NCBI GenBank assembly: GCA_930367205.1 | Contig: OV884013.1 | Coordinates: 84,507,333-84,571,332 of the forward strand | Length of the DNA: 64,000 bases | DNA from: Acanthosoma haemorrhoidale | Lineage: Eukaryota > Arthropoda > Insecta > Hemiptera > Acanthosomatidae | Direction: 5' to 3' | In this document: positions 1 to 11,670 of the stretch, in pieces | How the letters are laid out: every line of letters begins with the position of its first letter | Numbering within the stretch: the stretch's first letter is position 1 | Made by a program: the position numbers and the translations under genes | Notes under the pieces: generated by a model | The model's database searches: none | Seen by the model: only the letters and a program-made list of their open reading frames with translations | Told to the model about the DNA's origin: nothing

Positions 1-3000
1 TTGAATTGGCATGAAAACATGGCATTATATGTTGGAGGCACTTTGTGAGTAAAATCAGGTATAAAAAATTTAAATTGGCATAACTAGGTAAAATAAGACA
101 TGCTGCTCACTTGATTAGGCTATTCCGTGTTATTTTTATTTCATTAAGTTGAGTTATAGATTGTTCATTGAAATTTATATTTTGTATACTGTCAGTTAAT
201 TAAATTTTAAAGTCGTCATTCCACGCTTATTTTTTATACCAGTGTAATCGAAGTTAATTAAGCTAAATATTCAAAAGTAAATTATTAGCAACAGAGAGTG
301 CCTGTAAATGTAGATAAATAGATGGCATGATCATTTTAGCATTCGTTGAATTTTCTATGATAGATTTGAGGCGGAAAATATGAAACAAATTAGGCTCCGC
401 ACCCCTGGACTCCACTCTGTGAAATGATGGTTATTAATAACGAAGTTGCATGGCCCATAGTCGTAATGGATTCGGGATATGAAAAGCCGGTATTAATTCC
501 TGATGGGAGATGTAAGACCATAATGAATTTACGTTTGATTGCTGATTCACTAATAGTAAGTGACTAAGTTCATATATACACTGTACAATAGTCATTTGCA
601 TTTCATAATTACTCAATACGAATCGTTAGGGACCGCTTTTTATCGCTTAGAAGATACAATGTATATTTTTAGATTACCTTTTTACCTTTTTAGATTAAAT
701 CCTCATTATAGACTTTAAAAACTAAAGCAATTCATTAACATCAGTGTTCACAAGCTCACCACTTCTCACATGCTTTAAAGCATCGTTTAGTGGAACAACA
801 ATACAAATGGAAAATGAATCTTATAATGTAAGTTATATGCTCGTTATTTGAGGAGTGATTTTGCAACATGAAATTCAACGGTGCATCATGAGACAATGTA
901 AAATTAATTCGCTTACCTCAATATCTGATCCTCAATCTCCTACCTGTAATATTGTATAGAAGGATGTCTAGCAAGCAAGGAGGCGAGTTTAAAGGAGGAC
1001 TAGGCGCTTCTGATGTCTAAAAACCAGGCTAAATAAAACACTAAAATCTTAAAATCTAAATTGTGCCATGTGAATATTGTTTTTAGACGTTCCTACTTAT
1101 TCTCGAAACAACAGATTTCTATATGATACTTGCTGGCGTTCATCCCTACAGTGATATAAACAATGTTTGCTTGTTTATTTATTTAATTCCGTATCTACTA
1201 TCGTCTAGAGCTGAAATGCAGGAATATGCTATGGGACAGCTACTTCTATTTTGTAAGGAGTGTCTATTTAGGGATTTAACCCAAAACCTTTTGACTAAAA
1301 TTTGTAATAACTGTTTATTGACTCATTACAATCAGAAGATTCATCTATAATATTTTCCATAGTCAAGTACACATTGTCAGTTGTTAGGCGCCTCAGGCTT
1401 ACTCATGATTGCCAACGGACTTATAAATAAGTAATAACTTATAAATAGATACCCTATTTGTATACGCATCATACCGTTAGGATATAGTAGTTCCTCTGTA
1501 AGGTAGTATAGTTACTTATAATACATTATAGTTGACGAGGTTTTAAAACGGGAGATCCCACAGAACTGCAGAATACAGACTATAGTGTCTTAAAAACTTT
1601 CCACCCACCACGAAAAAAAAAATCATCTCAAATGTAATACACCACACAATTAACGGTTTACCGGTGCTAATTTTAATTAATTTCCGTTAAATACCCTACA
1701 CATATTAGCTGTTTTAATGTGAACTTCGATATCTTAAATTATAAACGCCACCTTCATATTTACTTTTTAATTACAAAGTCATTTAACAATCACCCTTCAT
1801 TATTTTTGAGGGGGTGTAATTAATTTTAAGAATTTCATTTTACGCACTAGCATCAAATGAAAAATATGGTGTTCCTAAATAAACAAACAAACCCCCAAAC
1901 ATCCTGAAGCAGTTAGCACTATTTAAGAGAGAATATTAACTTTTTTTTGGTTTTGGTTTGTTTGTTTTAGGGTATGCCAACTTCAAGGGTCTTTGGTGCC
2001 AGCATATATGATAATTTTCTTGTTTTTTATTTTACAATAGTGTTTTTTTTAATTATTTAACTTTTATTATTTCCAGCGCAAAAAAATTAAATCGTTAAGT
2101 TGTTTTAGGGTTTTTTACCATTAAAAAGAGCAACTTTACATATTATGCACCCTAGTGAGCACGATAGTAAGGTCAAAGCCCCAGAGAACCCTGAGACTAA
2201 CAAGACCACTTTCCCAACCCCACCTGTCGTCTAGTAGTATTCTTAATTTTTGTAATAACTGCTGAATGTGTATTTATTAGGTAATGAAGTGACCACACAA
2301 GTCCTAAAGACATTATTATTTTTTCGTGCCTAGGAAGTAGTCAGAACATATTCCTACAATTGTTTCTCAAATAGTCATAATTATAACAACACCTAAGCGA
2401 ATGTTTTAATTTAGTGAATTCGGGCAGTTGTTACGAAAGTTTTGTTTTTAATACGATAATATTTCGATCACAAAATTCAATGCCTTAACTAACTGACCGT
2501 TTTATTCTTAATTTCTAATTCAGTCCAGGGATTGAATCCGTTCTTAAATAGGTTTACATCCAGTGCAATGAACCGGTTGGTTTCCCTAGGGAACACCAGG
2601 GGCCGGTTTCCTGCTCTCAATTAAGACTTGTGTAAGAGGTCAAGTTTGCTCAAGCCCTCAGAAACAATAAACAAGTGGTTTGTTTAATAACCTCGGGCAG
2701 CTCAGCTAAGAAAGAACTGAAGCTACTGGTTCCTAAGGCCTCCTTCGCTTCCGGACACACCCACGCCCGAACGGAAATATTCGCCAGATGAACGGTCTTA
2801 TTGCTTTTATTTGCATGTCATATTGAGCTCATGTGATAAAAATATTTCTGTTTTTTTTCTGAACCCAGTCACTGGTCGCATAAATAATTTAACCGAACTG
2901 TAATTCTAAAAATGTACAAATACACTTATTTGTTTCTAGCTGAAATACGAACACATGAGTAGTAAAGAAAAAAATTAAACTAGAAAAACACCGGAGCCAT

Positions 3001-3084
3001 TTAACTAACTTTTAAAGTTTCGCAAATACTGGCCCAGAGTATATTCAAGATATGAAAGTTCTGATTTCGATAGGAACACATAGA
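1..3084. other. Unassigned AT-rich DNA
   Basis: No gene is recognised on either strand. Open frames are short, lack familiar motifs and fit chance. A somewhat GC-richer block at about 2560-2830 stands out from the AT-rich surroundings but has no coding signature and could be regulatory. Poly-A and poly-T runs are frequent. Confidence 0.6.
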
Positions 3085-3180
3085 ATATAATAGAAACAAA
3101 TATTTACTCTGGAACTATGCCCCCTATGAATAATAAGAATGCACAAATACTATTATTACACACAACAAACTTACTTATTA
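3085..3180 (-). repeat. Short dispersed repeat with CCCCTATGAATAAT core
   Basis: This copy carries the core CCCCTATGAATAAT at 3121-3134. The core recurs at 20137-20150, as CCCCTAAGAATAAT at 22121, and reverse-complemented near 32657-32670. Sequence around the core is also loosely alike between copies. Because the 22.1-kb copy has AATAAA and an A-rich end on the minus strand, I infer that these are 3' ends of another LINE. No coding part is attached, so family membership is uncertain. Confidence 0.35.
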
Positions 3181-3502
3181 TTATCATGTAGTAATAATAA
3201 TAATAAGAAAATGCCTTAATTTAATAAATATCTGAGAGTTTGCTTGAATAAAAATAAGAAATGAGTACTACACAATATAAAAAAAACGAAGTAAAAAAAA
3301 AATAATACATAATTAAATAAATGAATATTAGTGGTAACCCTTTTTCAAGTTTACGAGGATTTAGTTTATCAATACGAAGATTCTGGGTTAGCAAATGTCT
3401 GTTTCAAAATTACATAAAGATGAGACACAATCCAGATTAAGAAGGAGAGAATTCCTGAGAGCAGTAGAGTGAGAAAGAAAGGAGTGGTCGAATTCTGGAG
3501 AT

Positions 3503-3655
3503 TTTTTTTTCTTAGCTCTCAAATTTTTAAGATTATGAAGAAAGGAAAAATAAAGGAATTTATTTGGGGTGAGCGGATCCTTTTACTAGAAGTACCTGTT
3601 GGAAGGTGGAGTGAAGGAATTAAGGAGTGTGGGAAGCCTCGGTAGAGCTATTTAA
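3503..3655 (-). mobile_element. LINE second family, 3' tail only
   Basis: On the plus strand this begins with a T-run (a poly-A tail on the minus strand) followed by TTAGCTCTC. It then has a GCGGATCC-centred segment and ends at a GGAGTGTGGGAAGCCTC segment. The same order of motifs occurs at 24.6, 27.35 and 39.5 kb on the minus strand and at 10.35 kb on the plus strand. The 24.6-kb copy links this tail to a reverse transcriptase C terminus. This copy is therefore a severely 5'-truncated LINE. No target-site duplication was found. Confidence 0.7.
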
Positions 3656-4913
3656 AACGTAGGGTACTTATAGGTAACAAAAAATTATCTCAAATATATT
3701 AAAAAAACTAAAGTTCTTAAAGCCAACATAGAAATCTTGTGCTTAGTAAACACATATTATTGTTATGTTAATACATACTATTTTTTGAAACCAAAGTTAT
3801 AAAAATTGATCAAAACTGTTAGTAATATCTGTATGTGTAATATTACTACAAACTTTAATTGGAATTGGTGCATAGAATGCTCTACTTTATATCCCAATAT
3901 TACAGAAAAAGTCATGTGATAATAAGAAAATTGCTAATTACCCGATACTTATTTTGTTTTGATTTCATTTTCAGTATTTTTATTTTTTTGTCTCATTTCA
4001 GTAATTGAATGAATAAGCATAAATTATTTAATGAACCAAATATATTGTCAGTCGTATATTCAGTTCGGGACGTTGTTTTAAATAATGTATAGCCCGGGGC
4101 TCCAGGATTCGGATTTCACTCACTCCAGTTGATGCCCCCCCCCTGGATATTTCCATCCCTCTCATGATTCAGTTTTGGAAGGACGACATTTTTTGCTCCA
4201 CGTTCATAATCCTCTCAGTCTTGTTACTTTCCGATCTCTGACATTTGCCCAGCATTTCCCCTCTGTGAATATTTTGTTTCATGAACTCTTGACGGTAGTA
4301 AAAAAAATCTTTATTGCTTACTTGCTACATTTGAATATTTCGCTATTTTCTACGTGATAATGAAGTGTTGTAGTAATGGGGGAAGTCACCCCTATTTGTG
4401 ATATTGTAGTTGATGAAATAAGGTAAATAGGACGGAAGAATATAGATAAAGTAGCCAGAGGAAATTTGCAAACTAAAAGAAACAGAGAAAGAAAGATGAG
4501 AGTAAGTAATTTAGATTAACAGGGATTTATGGTGAAAACGTATTTTGCTGGAAGTAGGATTGAGTAGGAAATGGTGAAAGGATATGTACTTAAAGAATGG
4601 ATTATAATGCCTAAAGGTATAGGTGTTAAAATTTTTGTACCTATTTTTGAATAAAGGATAGTCTCTTTTAATTTTTATTTTATAATTTTTATTTTTTTTG
4701 TATACAGTTTCGTCAGTTGTATGTAAAATATTTATCCACTTTCAAGCCCTAGATGGTCTTCTTTGAAAGAAATACTAGGCATTCATTTTTTAGTTTTGTC
4801 AATCTGCGCACCAATGAAAGATGATTGTTTATAATCGATCGGAAAAGTTATATAATAGAAAGATGTGCTAAATATGTTTTCTTGGCGAGAAGCGTGAAGA
4901 AAGATAAAAAATA
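3656..4913. other. Unassigned AT-rich DNA
   Basis: No gene or familiar repeat seen. The 60-residue open frame at 4175-4357 has no recognisable motif. A C-run lies at about 4136-4143. Confidence 0.55.
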
Positions 4914-5270
4914 ATTTAAACTTCTTTATTGTGATAAAATTACAATCTTCCTTATTGGGCAGTAAGTAATTGTGATAAATGTTCTCATTCATGCCATATA
5001 CAGTTTCCATTCACTTGCTTATTCAGCATACAAACAGCCCAGAGGCCTCCCACATCCACATGGTTGTCACCTCGCGAAAGAGGAAGCGCACTGAATACAA
5101 GCCAGTGGAGGCTGAACAAGAGCGCGAGAGCCAGAGTCGCTCAGGACATGATGCCAGAACTCCCATTGTTACATATTTATAGCAGGTCACGAGACCACTG
5201 CCGCTTTAGCCTCCAGGGAGGATTATAGGGATGAGTGGTGCAGTGTAATGCCTGTGCTAGGGGATAAGAA
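4914..5270 (-). mobile_element. Jockey LINE, 3' end fragment
   Basis: Read on the minus strand, this ends with the family tail: TGTAATTTTATCACAATAAAG and then A-rich sequence. Upstream lies the conserved 3' region, including GGCAGTGG near 5200 and a CTCTCGCGCTCTTG segment near 5126. It matches the tails at 11.0, 16.5, 19.1, 20.5, 23.1, 46.8 and 59.7 kb. Coding sequence is almost absent, so the copy is heavily 5' truncated. Its tail is closest to the small inverted tail at 19.02 kb, which suggests a shared subfamily. The short plus-strand frame across it is an antisense artefact. Confidence 0.8.
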
Positions 5271-6764
5271 AAATCAAACTGAAAAACTAGGAGCTGAGAA
5301 ATAACTAACCAGCTTTTCTTTGAATTTTATATTTTTGCAAGTCAAGGTTCTGTTTTACATTTTAAGTACTGTGTTTTCTTAATTGTTACGGAGATATTTA
5401 AGATAGCTTCATAAAAATATATTCAAAGATAATCGGAAAATTAAAGTTTTGTGATCTAAAAATAGAAAACGCTTATTCAGTTTTGTTGGTTTGGTAATAG
5501 CAAGTATTTTGAATTATTTTCAGAAGCTAATTTTCAGTGTAACCTACCGGCGATATAGCTCAGGATATAAGCATTTAAGAAAGTTATGTGTACCCCCATG
5601 TCCCTCCATGTTGTTTCCGTACATTATAAGGCATTTATTTAGTTTACATATGAATTGAGAAATAAATTTTAGATTAAGATGACCGGCCAACCTTAGATAT
5701 AATTATAGGGAGGTATTGCTGGATGTCCTTCGCCCTTATGTGATCCGACATTTCTGTTTTATTGTTCCACTAACATTCGTTCGAAATTTGATTCTGTTTT
5801 ACAGTAATAATTGTATATAAATGTATAAAAAATGTTCATAGGTATCATCAGATAAAACAATTTTAGTCGTTAGAAAAAAAAAGGAAGAAAAAATTAGGAA
5901 ACAACTTATACATTATTCAATTTATAAATAGAAGGTGTTACTATTTTATATGCAGTTCTAACTATGGTCCGATTCAATATATTTTTATGTAAATAAAAGT
6001 GAGTGGGAGGTGGGTATTTTTCCTTTCCTACATAACAAGATTTCATAAGTTTTATTATTAATTTTAATCTGATATGTTCATGGTTTCGCCTCTCACTGTT
6101 GAGTGTGACAATCATCATACTAATTGTGGTGATAGCCATTGTGTTGAATGAGGATCGCTTGGCTCATAGCCAGAACCAAGGGGTATCCATGTATTGAGCG
6201 AAGACATTTATGTAACGCCTATATGTCTATGTGAGGGTACTTATGTCTACATAGTATGACATGAATGACCTAACGTCTGGTAGTCTAAACTCCATATTTC
6301 TCTGGCTATTCTGGTATTAAACAGTCTGGTGAATAGCTCATACTGCATCACTGGTGATGTCAATCTAAGTCTGCCCAGGCCATACTTCAGTCTAGGAACA
6401 TGGGCCGGTATATTTCACCATTATAGTTCTTCGAAGACAGAAATGCTCAGTATCGTAAAATAAAGTACCGCTTCTTGACTAAACAATACCGAATCGGTTC
6501 CAAGTCCTAGCCGGATGGGTTTTTCCCCGAAATCGGTGAAGTTATGTTTTTTTTGTGTAGTGTAGTATATATATAAATCTACTACCTTCCAGCCTAGTTC
6601 AGAAGGCTTTCTTTTTCATGAATGAAAATCAGCTACTTAAAAGATATTTTTCATTTTTTGAGAAGTCAATGCTCGACATAACTCAACTAAATGAAAGATG
6701 ATTGGTGTAAACATACTGACGGTTTAAAATAATGTGAAGCCACAGCTCGCAGCCGTCTGTTTCA
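5271..6764. other. Unassigned DNA left of the tandem duplication
   Basis: No gene recognised. The 77-residue minus frame at 5906-6139 has no known motif. The part from about 6150 to 6560 is less AT-rich than its surroundings but has stops in every frame. Confidence 0.55.
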
Positions 6765-9469
6765 CTTATAAGCTCTCTTTTCTATGTATATATTCTACTA
6801 TAAAACAATCCTTAACCTATAAAAATAAATATTACAAAGGAAACGATTCTGGGGACAACTAGTACATTCCAATTCATTATTTATGTCGGAACAAATAAAG
6901 CTAAAAATAACTCAGCCTGTAATTATATTAAGTTTCGGCAAGTGTGTTTACTCAATCATAAAAAAAAAAAAAAAAAACGAAGAAGAAAAACTCAACGCAA
7001 TTTGAAGATCCAATCAAATTGTTAGTAGTAACCCGCAACACTCATGCGATGCAGAACTGTTGGTCTGCCTTAATTTTCTCTTATGTTGCATTTATTTTAA
7101 CATCTTCTTCGCACACTAACTGATGCAGTTCAACTAGGTTTGTTAAGGTATGATTTACGGAGCTGGGAGTTAAATAACGCCTGACAACTGAAATATTGTG
7201 CTTTTTAGACGTTTGTAAAAATATTCACGGCTTCCTTATCGGCAGAAAAAAAATATTCATACAAATGTTCAAAGAATAAATGAGTTATAAAACCTTTAAA
7301 ATCTTCTGTTCATGGTCCTGGTCCCGAACTCATTGTGAATTTTACTGCACCATTTTATTTTGAATATAACTCAGTAGACTAACAACAGTCAACAAAATAA
7401 TCTATAATGATAGATATACTTCGTGTTCGAACAATTTCAAAGTCAGGTTCTTTAAACATAAAAAACTAATCTGCCATAACCACTGAAATAATAGGCTGTG
7501 AGAATATCCACAGAAAATCGTTAAGTATATAAATAACACCAATTCATAATAACCACTTTAATAGGAACATTCTTCAAGATATATCCTCACTATATAAATC
7601 TGTTCTCTCCTGATAAGGGCAGATTTAAACGAACTTCACCTTTTCACCCTCCATATTTTTCAACATGAAAATAATATTTCAGGCAAAGCCAAACTAAACG
7701 GCCGACCCGAGTCAGGTAAACAGTTTTGGAATTAATGTCATTTATGATTTAACATCCCCTCAGCTGCTTCGGTTGAATCGGTTTAACTTTTAAACATAAT
7801 TCGTAAGGGAAATTTGAATAACTTAAACGCTTGAGATAATTAAATCTGATGTTCCGATGTCAAATTCCAGCACCGGAACAAAAGATCACCTTAATTAAAG
7901 TATAAAGGTGCTTAATTGTTTCAGCAACGTAAATTTTGTATACTCGTCCCGGGAAGAGGAGTGTACGCTCCTCAGAAGTTCACGCATAAATGATGAGGAA
8001 ATACAGGGTTTTGAGCCGGAAAATAGTAGGACCTTTTAATGTGAAGCTATTAATAAATAAAACTATTTATAAGATCATTAAATTAATAATATGCAACTCT
8101 CCAATAATAGTAATAACAGAAAAGTCTTTACAGCGCTATATATATTTACGTGACCAATGTACATGAGGTCTTGTTGAGTGGAGCAGTGCAAAATAGCAGC
8201 ACTGTCACAAAGGCCGGACTTCGATGTGGTCAAATCAACAAAAACTGCAAGTTTAAGTAGCTTCAGGGGAAGATTGGCTTTGAGCTGTTGGCAGCCCTTA
8301 ATCATCTACAAACCATAAACAAAGTAGGCACATCTTAATATGCAAACAACCTGTCCTTTAACGTATTATTCAAATTTCTCATAACTTTTTCTCTCAATGG
8401 AACACTACGAAATGTTAATAATGTAAATATCAAATAAAAAAACCGTAAAAAAATAGGACTATTCATGAAACTATCAACGGTTCAATAAAATATTATTAAA
8501 TATAGTAGAAAAGAATAAACAAGCAAAGCTTAGCATAAAATAAGTAGAAGAATAACATGAGATAGAACCCAAAATGGCCCAAAAAATAAACAATAAATAA
8601 CATTGAAACCAAATTAATTAACAATTCCAAGAATACTATATAAAAACAATGTTATTCACGCAAAGGTTGAGCGTTAACAACAGGCGAATAGGAATAACAT
8701 ACTGTGAATGAGGCAAAGGATAATCTCCTTATCGTAATAACAACTCCGGTATTCATCTAAAACGAAGTTACCTATTGCAATCTGCCTGTTTGTATGTATC
8801 TAGGTTGAATGATCTTAGAATGTTTCAATCCATTTGAAATTTTTAGGGAATATTTTACATCTTCTCCGAAATAAGCTGATTAGGATATAGCTAAAACATT
8901 TATAAAGGGGAGTAAGAAAACAAACTCACCTGAAAAAGCCCCAGTTTCACAAAGCTTAATTACTTTTTAAGCTATGGGTCATAAGATATTTAAAAAAAAT
9001 GTTTTTAGAACCAAAAATAGGAGTTGAATAGTTAATACATTCCTCTATCTCGATATCGATCTAGTTATATCTTTTTTAGTATTTTATTAACCGAAATGGC
9101 TTAGAAAATAAAATCAATTATTATTTATATTAAAAACTAGTAGTCTTCACGAAAATAAATATATTACTAAACAACTAGAAGTGGAATCCCGTAAGATAAA
9201 ATTATTATTTAATTCGTCGTCTTGCATTATTTGCATCTAGATAACCAGATATACACATTTGCTTTATAATTGATTTAAAAAACAATTGTCGGTAAAAAAA
9301 AAAATTATACTTTTTAAACATCAAAACTCAATTAATCCCATATCGTATACTCCCTAACAGACAAAATCATAATCATAAGAATACATTATATCCGTATTAA
9401 GACCTATATATTTAGAAATATATAAGTTTTATTTTTATTTTTACTAGCCCATAACTCATTTATACTGTC

Positions 9470-9585
9470 CTCGTAAAGTGGCTGTTATCGAGTGAGCTCC
9501 CGGCAGCGCTGCCACCTGCCCCTGTAATAAGACAAATGATCCCTGAATTATGAGCGGCCAGCTGCTCTCTCCGCTGTCACAATTA
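9470..9585. promoter_or_regulatory. GC-richer block with E-boxes, possible enhancer
   Basis: In very AT-rich surroundings, this block contains a perfect 12-bp palindrome, GGCAGCGCTGCC, at 9502-9513. It also has the E-box-type hexamers CACCTG at 9513-9518 and CAGCTG at 9559-9564. It is non-coding in all frames. This would suit a cis-regulatory element, but that is inference from composition and short motifs only. The duplicate lies at 14970-15085. Confidence 0.25.
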
Positions 9586-10343
9586 ACAACTACAATCACT
9601 GTTAAATAATTATTGTTGGCTATGAGATTTACATTTATATAAATTACCTTGTATTATGACGATAAAGTTATAGCGGTTGATGAATATGAATCAGTGAAGT
9701 AATGATTCATACTAATTAGAAAAAAAAATACAATAAAATGTTGTTTCGAAATGAAGCCATATCCAGTAGGTAGGTATTCATAATGTTTGTTACATTTATT
9801 TCTAAAAAAATCATTTATCTTTTACATTTTTTTTTTCAACAACCTTTTGAAATATGTATTTTATTAAAAGAACTCTTATTGACTCATGCGGGATATAATG
9901 GAAATGAAGGAATAAAATCAAAGAAGTTAACTTGATAAGTGTAATTTTTTAACGGGTTATCTTGGATAAAAACAAAAGTATTTTTTTAGTCATAATAGAC
10001 AATTTTATTCAATAAACCATCTAGTTCACTGAATATGACCTTTTTGAAAAAAGAAAAAAAACGTAAAATGTAGCTAGTATGTAGTATGTGTAGCTAAAAT
10101 GTTTGTATAGAAAAAAAACAGCAATCAAACAGGCTTGAAGCGTTTTAAATATACAATTTCTACTGTTAGCGCTTAAAGCTTTATTTTTGAAGTACCATGG
10201 AAATTTATTTTGAGCCTCTGATATGACTTTACCATGTGTAAAAAATAAGAATGTGAAACAAATAATGAAAACCTAGTCAAAGAGCTCTCCCATTCTCTCA
10301 TATTTTATTTGTACGCTAACCATTACTATTTCCAAGCCAAAAT

Positions 10344-10555
10344 AATTACAACGCACCCTCGGGAGACTCTCACTACCTTCCTGATTCCACCCGCCTCCTT
10401 TAGACATTCCACACCCTATATCCTTCTCATACATCCTTCAAATGGGGGACTCCCCTTAATGAAAGGCACTCATTTTCCTTTATTTTCCCCACATCCTATT
10501 TTTATAAGTTTGAGAGCTAAAAAAAACAACAAAGAAACAAACAACAATTACAACG
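10344..10555 (+). mobile_element. LINE second family, 3' tail with 10-bp target-site duplication
   Basis: The direct repeat AATTACAACG flanks the insertion at 10344-10353 and 10546-10555. The body ends with TTTGAGAGCTAAAAAAAAC and an A/C-rich tail. The segment from CCTTTATTTT to GAGAGCTAA matches the reverse complement of the 3.5-kb tail. It is a 5'-truncated, plus-strand LINE insertion of about 190 bp. The open frame of 84 codons that runs through it (10309-10563) is not a gene. Confidence 0.75.
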
Positions 10556-11034
10556 TAGCTTGACGTGTTGTTGTAACGGTAGCGAAGGCTTTCGAAATTA
10601 AAAGGGTAATTCGCCAAGGGTCTGTAAATATTCACCGGTTGCAAAAATGTGTGAATAAATAACAATTTTACGTGTGTTGGTAATTTAATTATAAAAATGT
10701 TAATCTTAAAATTAATTATGAAATGGCTAGAATCAACTAAATAAAAATACTATATTATATAAAATATTTATATTACATATCCTATATAAAAATAAAAAAT
10801 CTTCAAAAAATTAGAGAAGAGACAACAACCAAATACAAATTAATCTTAAAGCTGTGCAAGAAAATGCAATAATGAGAAATTAGGGTTACATAGTAGAAGT
10901 AAATAGTCATAGTAAACTTCAATAAATTGACGAGATTACTCATTTCGAGACCCAGGCACCTGATCCCACTTCACACGAACCCCACGGGGTGACGAGAACG
11001 GCGATGGGTCAGGCAAGAATTGCTTCATATTATT

Positions 11035-11670
11035 AGAAATAACTTTATTATGATAAAATTACAATCTGCCTCATTGGGCACTAAGTAATTGTGATAAATG
11101 TTCTCATTCATACCATATTTACAATTTTCATTCACTCGCTCATTCATACAGTATTTACAAACAGCCCAGAGACCTCCCAAATCCACATGGTTGTCACCTC
11201 CCTCGCATGGGAAAAAGAAGCGGAGTCTTGGGAAGTCCCCAACGCTTCTCCGTCAGCCGCGTCACCGGATACGAGCCAGCGTATGCTGACCAAGAGCGTA
11301 AGAGCCACGTACACTCAGGGCATAATTGGAAAATCTGGCCATTGCCAGGACTCCCACTGTTACGCATTTATAGCAGGTCATGAGGCCACTGCCGTTTTAG
11401 TCTCCGAGGAGGATGATAGGGATGAGTGGTGCAGTGCATTGACTGTGCTAGGGGATTAGGGTGACTCGATAGGTTAGTATGGAATTTCATTAACTTGGAA
11501 GGGATGAGTTCGAGAATGTAAGGTTGAAGGGTTTCGTTGCTTACGTAATAAGGTGCATTTACTATTATTCTCAGGACTTTTAAATGAAAGGATTGGATGT
11601 TCGACTTTTTAGCTGTCCCCCATAGCTCTATTCCGTAAGTCCAGATTGGCTTGAGTATTAGGCTTCACAT
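11035..11670 (-). mobile_element. Jockey LINE, 5'-truncated, ORF2 C terminus plus 3' end
   Basis: The minus strand encodes, in decayed frames, the end of a jockey-type reverse transcriptase protein: PIWTYGIELWGTA near 11650-11610, then VLRIIVNAPYYVSNET and, further on, SSHPNPLAQ near 11460. After this comes the non-coding 3' region and a TTTATCATAATAAAG tail at 11040-11060. Jockey ORF2 proteins characteristically carry the WTYG...LWGTA and VNAPWYV-like motifs. The part above about 11670 no longer matches, so truncation lies there. The copy is inactive and is duplicated at 16535-17170. Confidence 0.88.

Noticed and set aside
8078..8305. 75-residue minus frame found again 5500 bp on
   Set aside because: Its apparent conservation reflects the duplication only. 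It has no domain or splice signals.
11091..11459. 122-codon plus-strand frame, repeated at 16591-16959
   Set aside because: It is antisense to the conserved 3' region of a jockey LINE. It stays open because that region is GC-richer, and it is doubled only by the 5.5-kb duplication.
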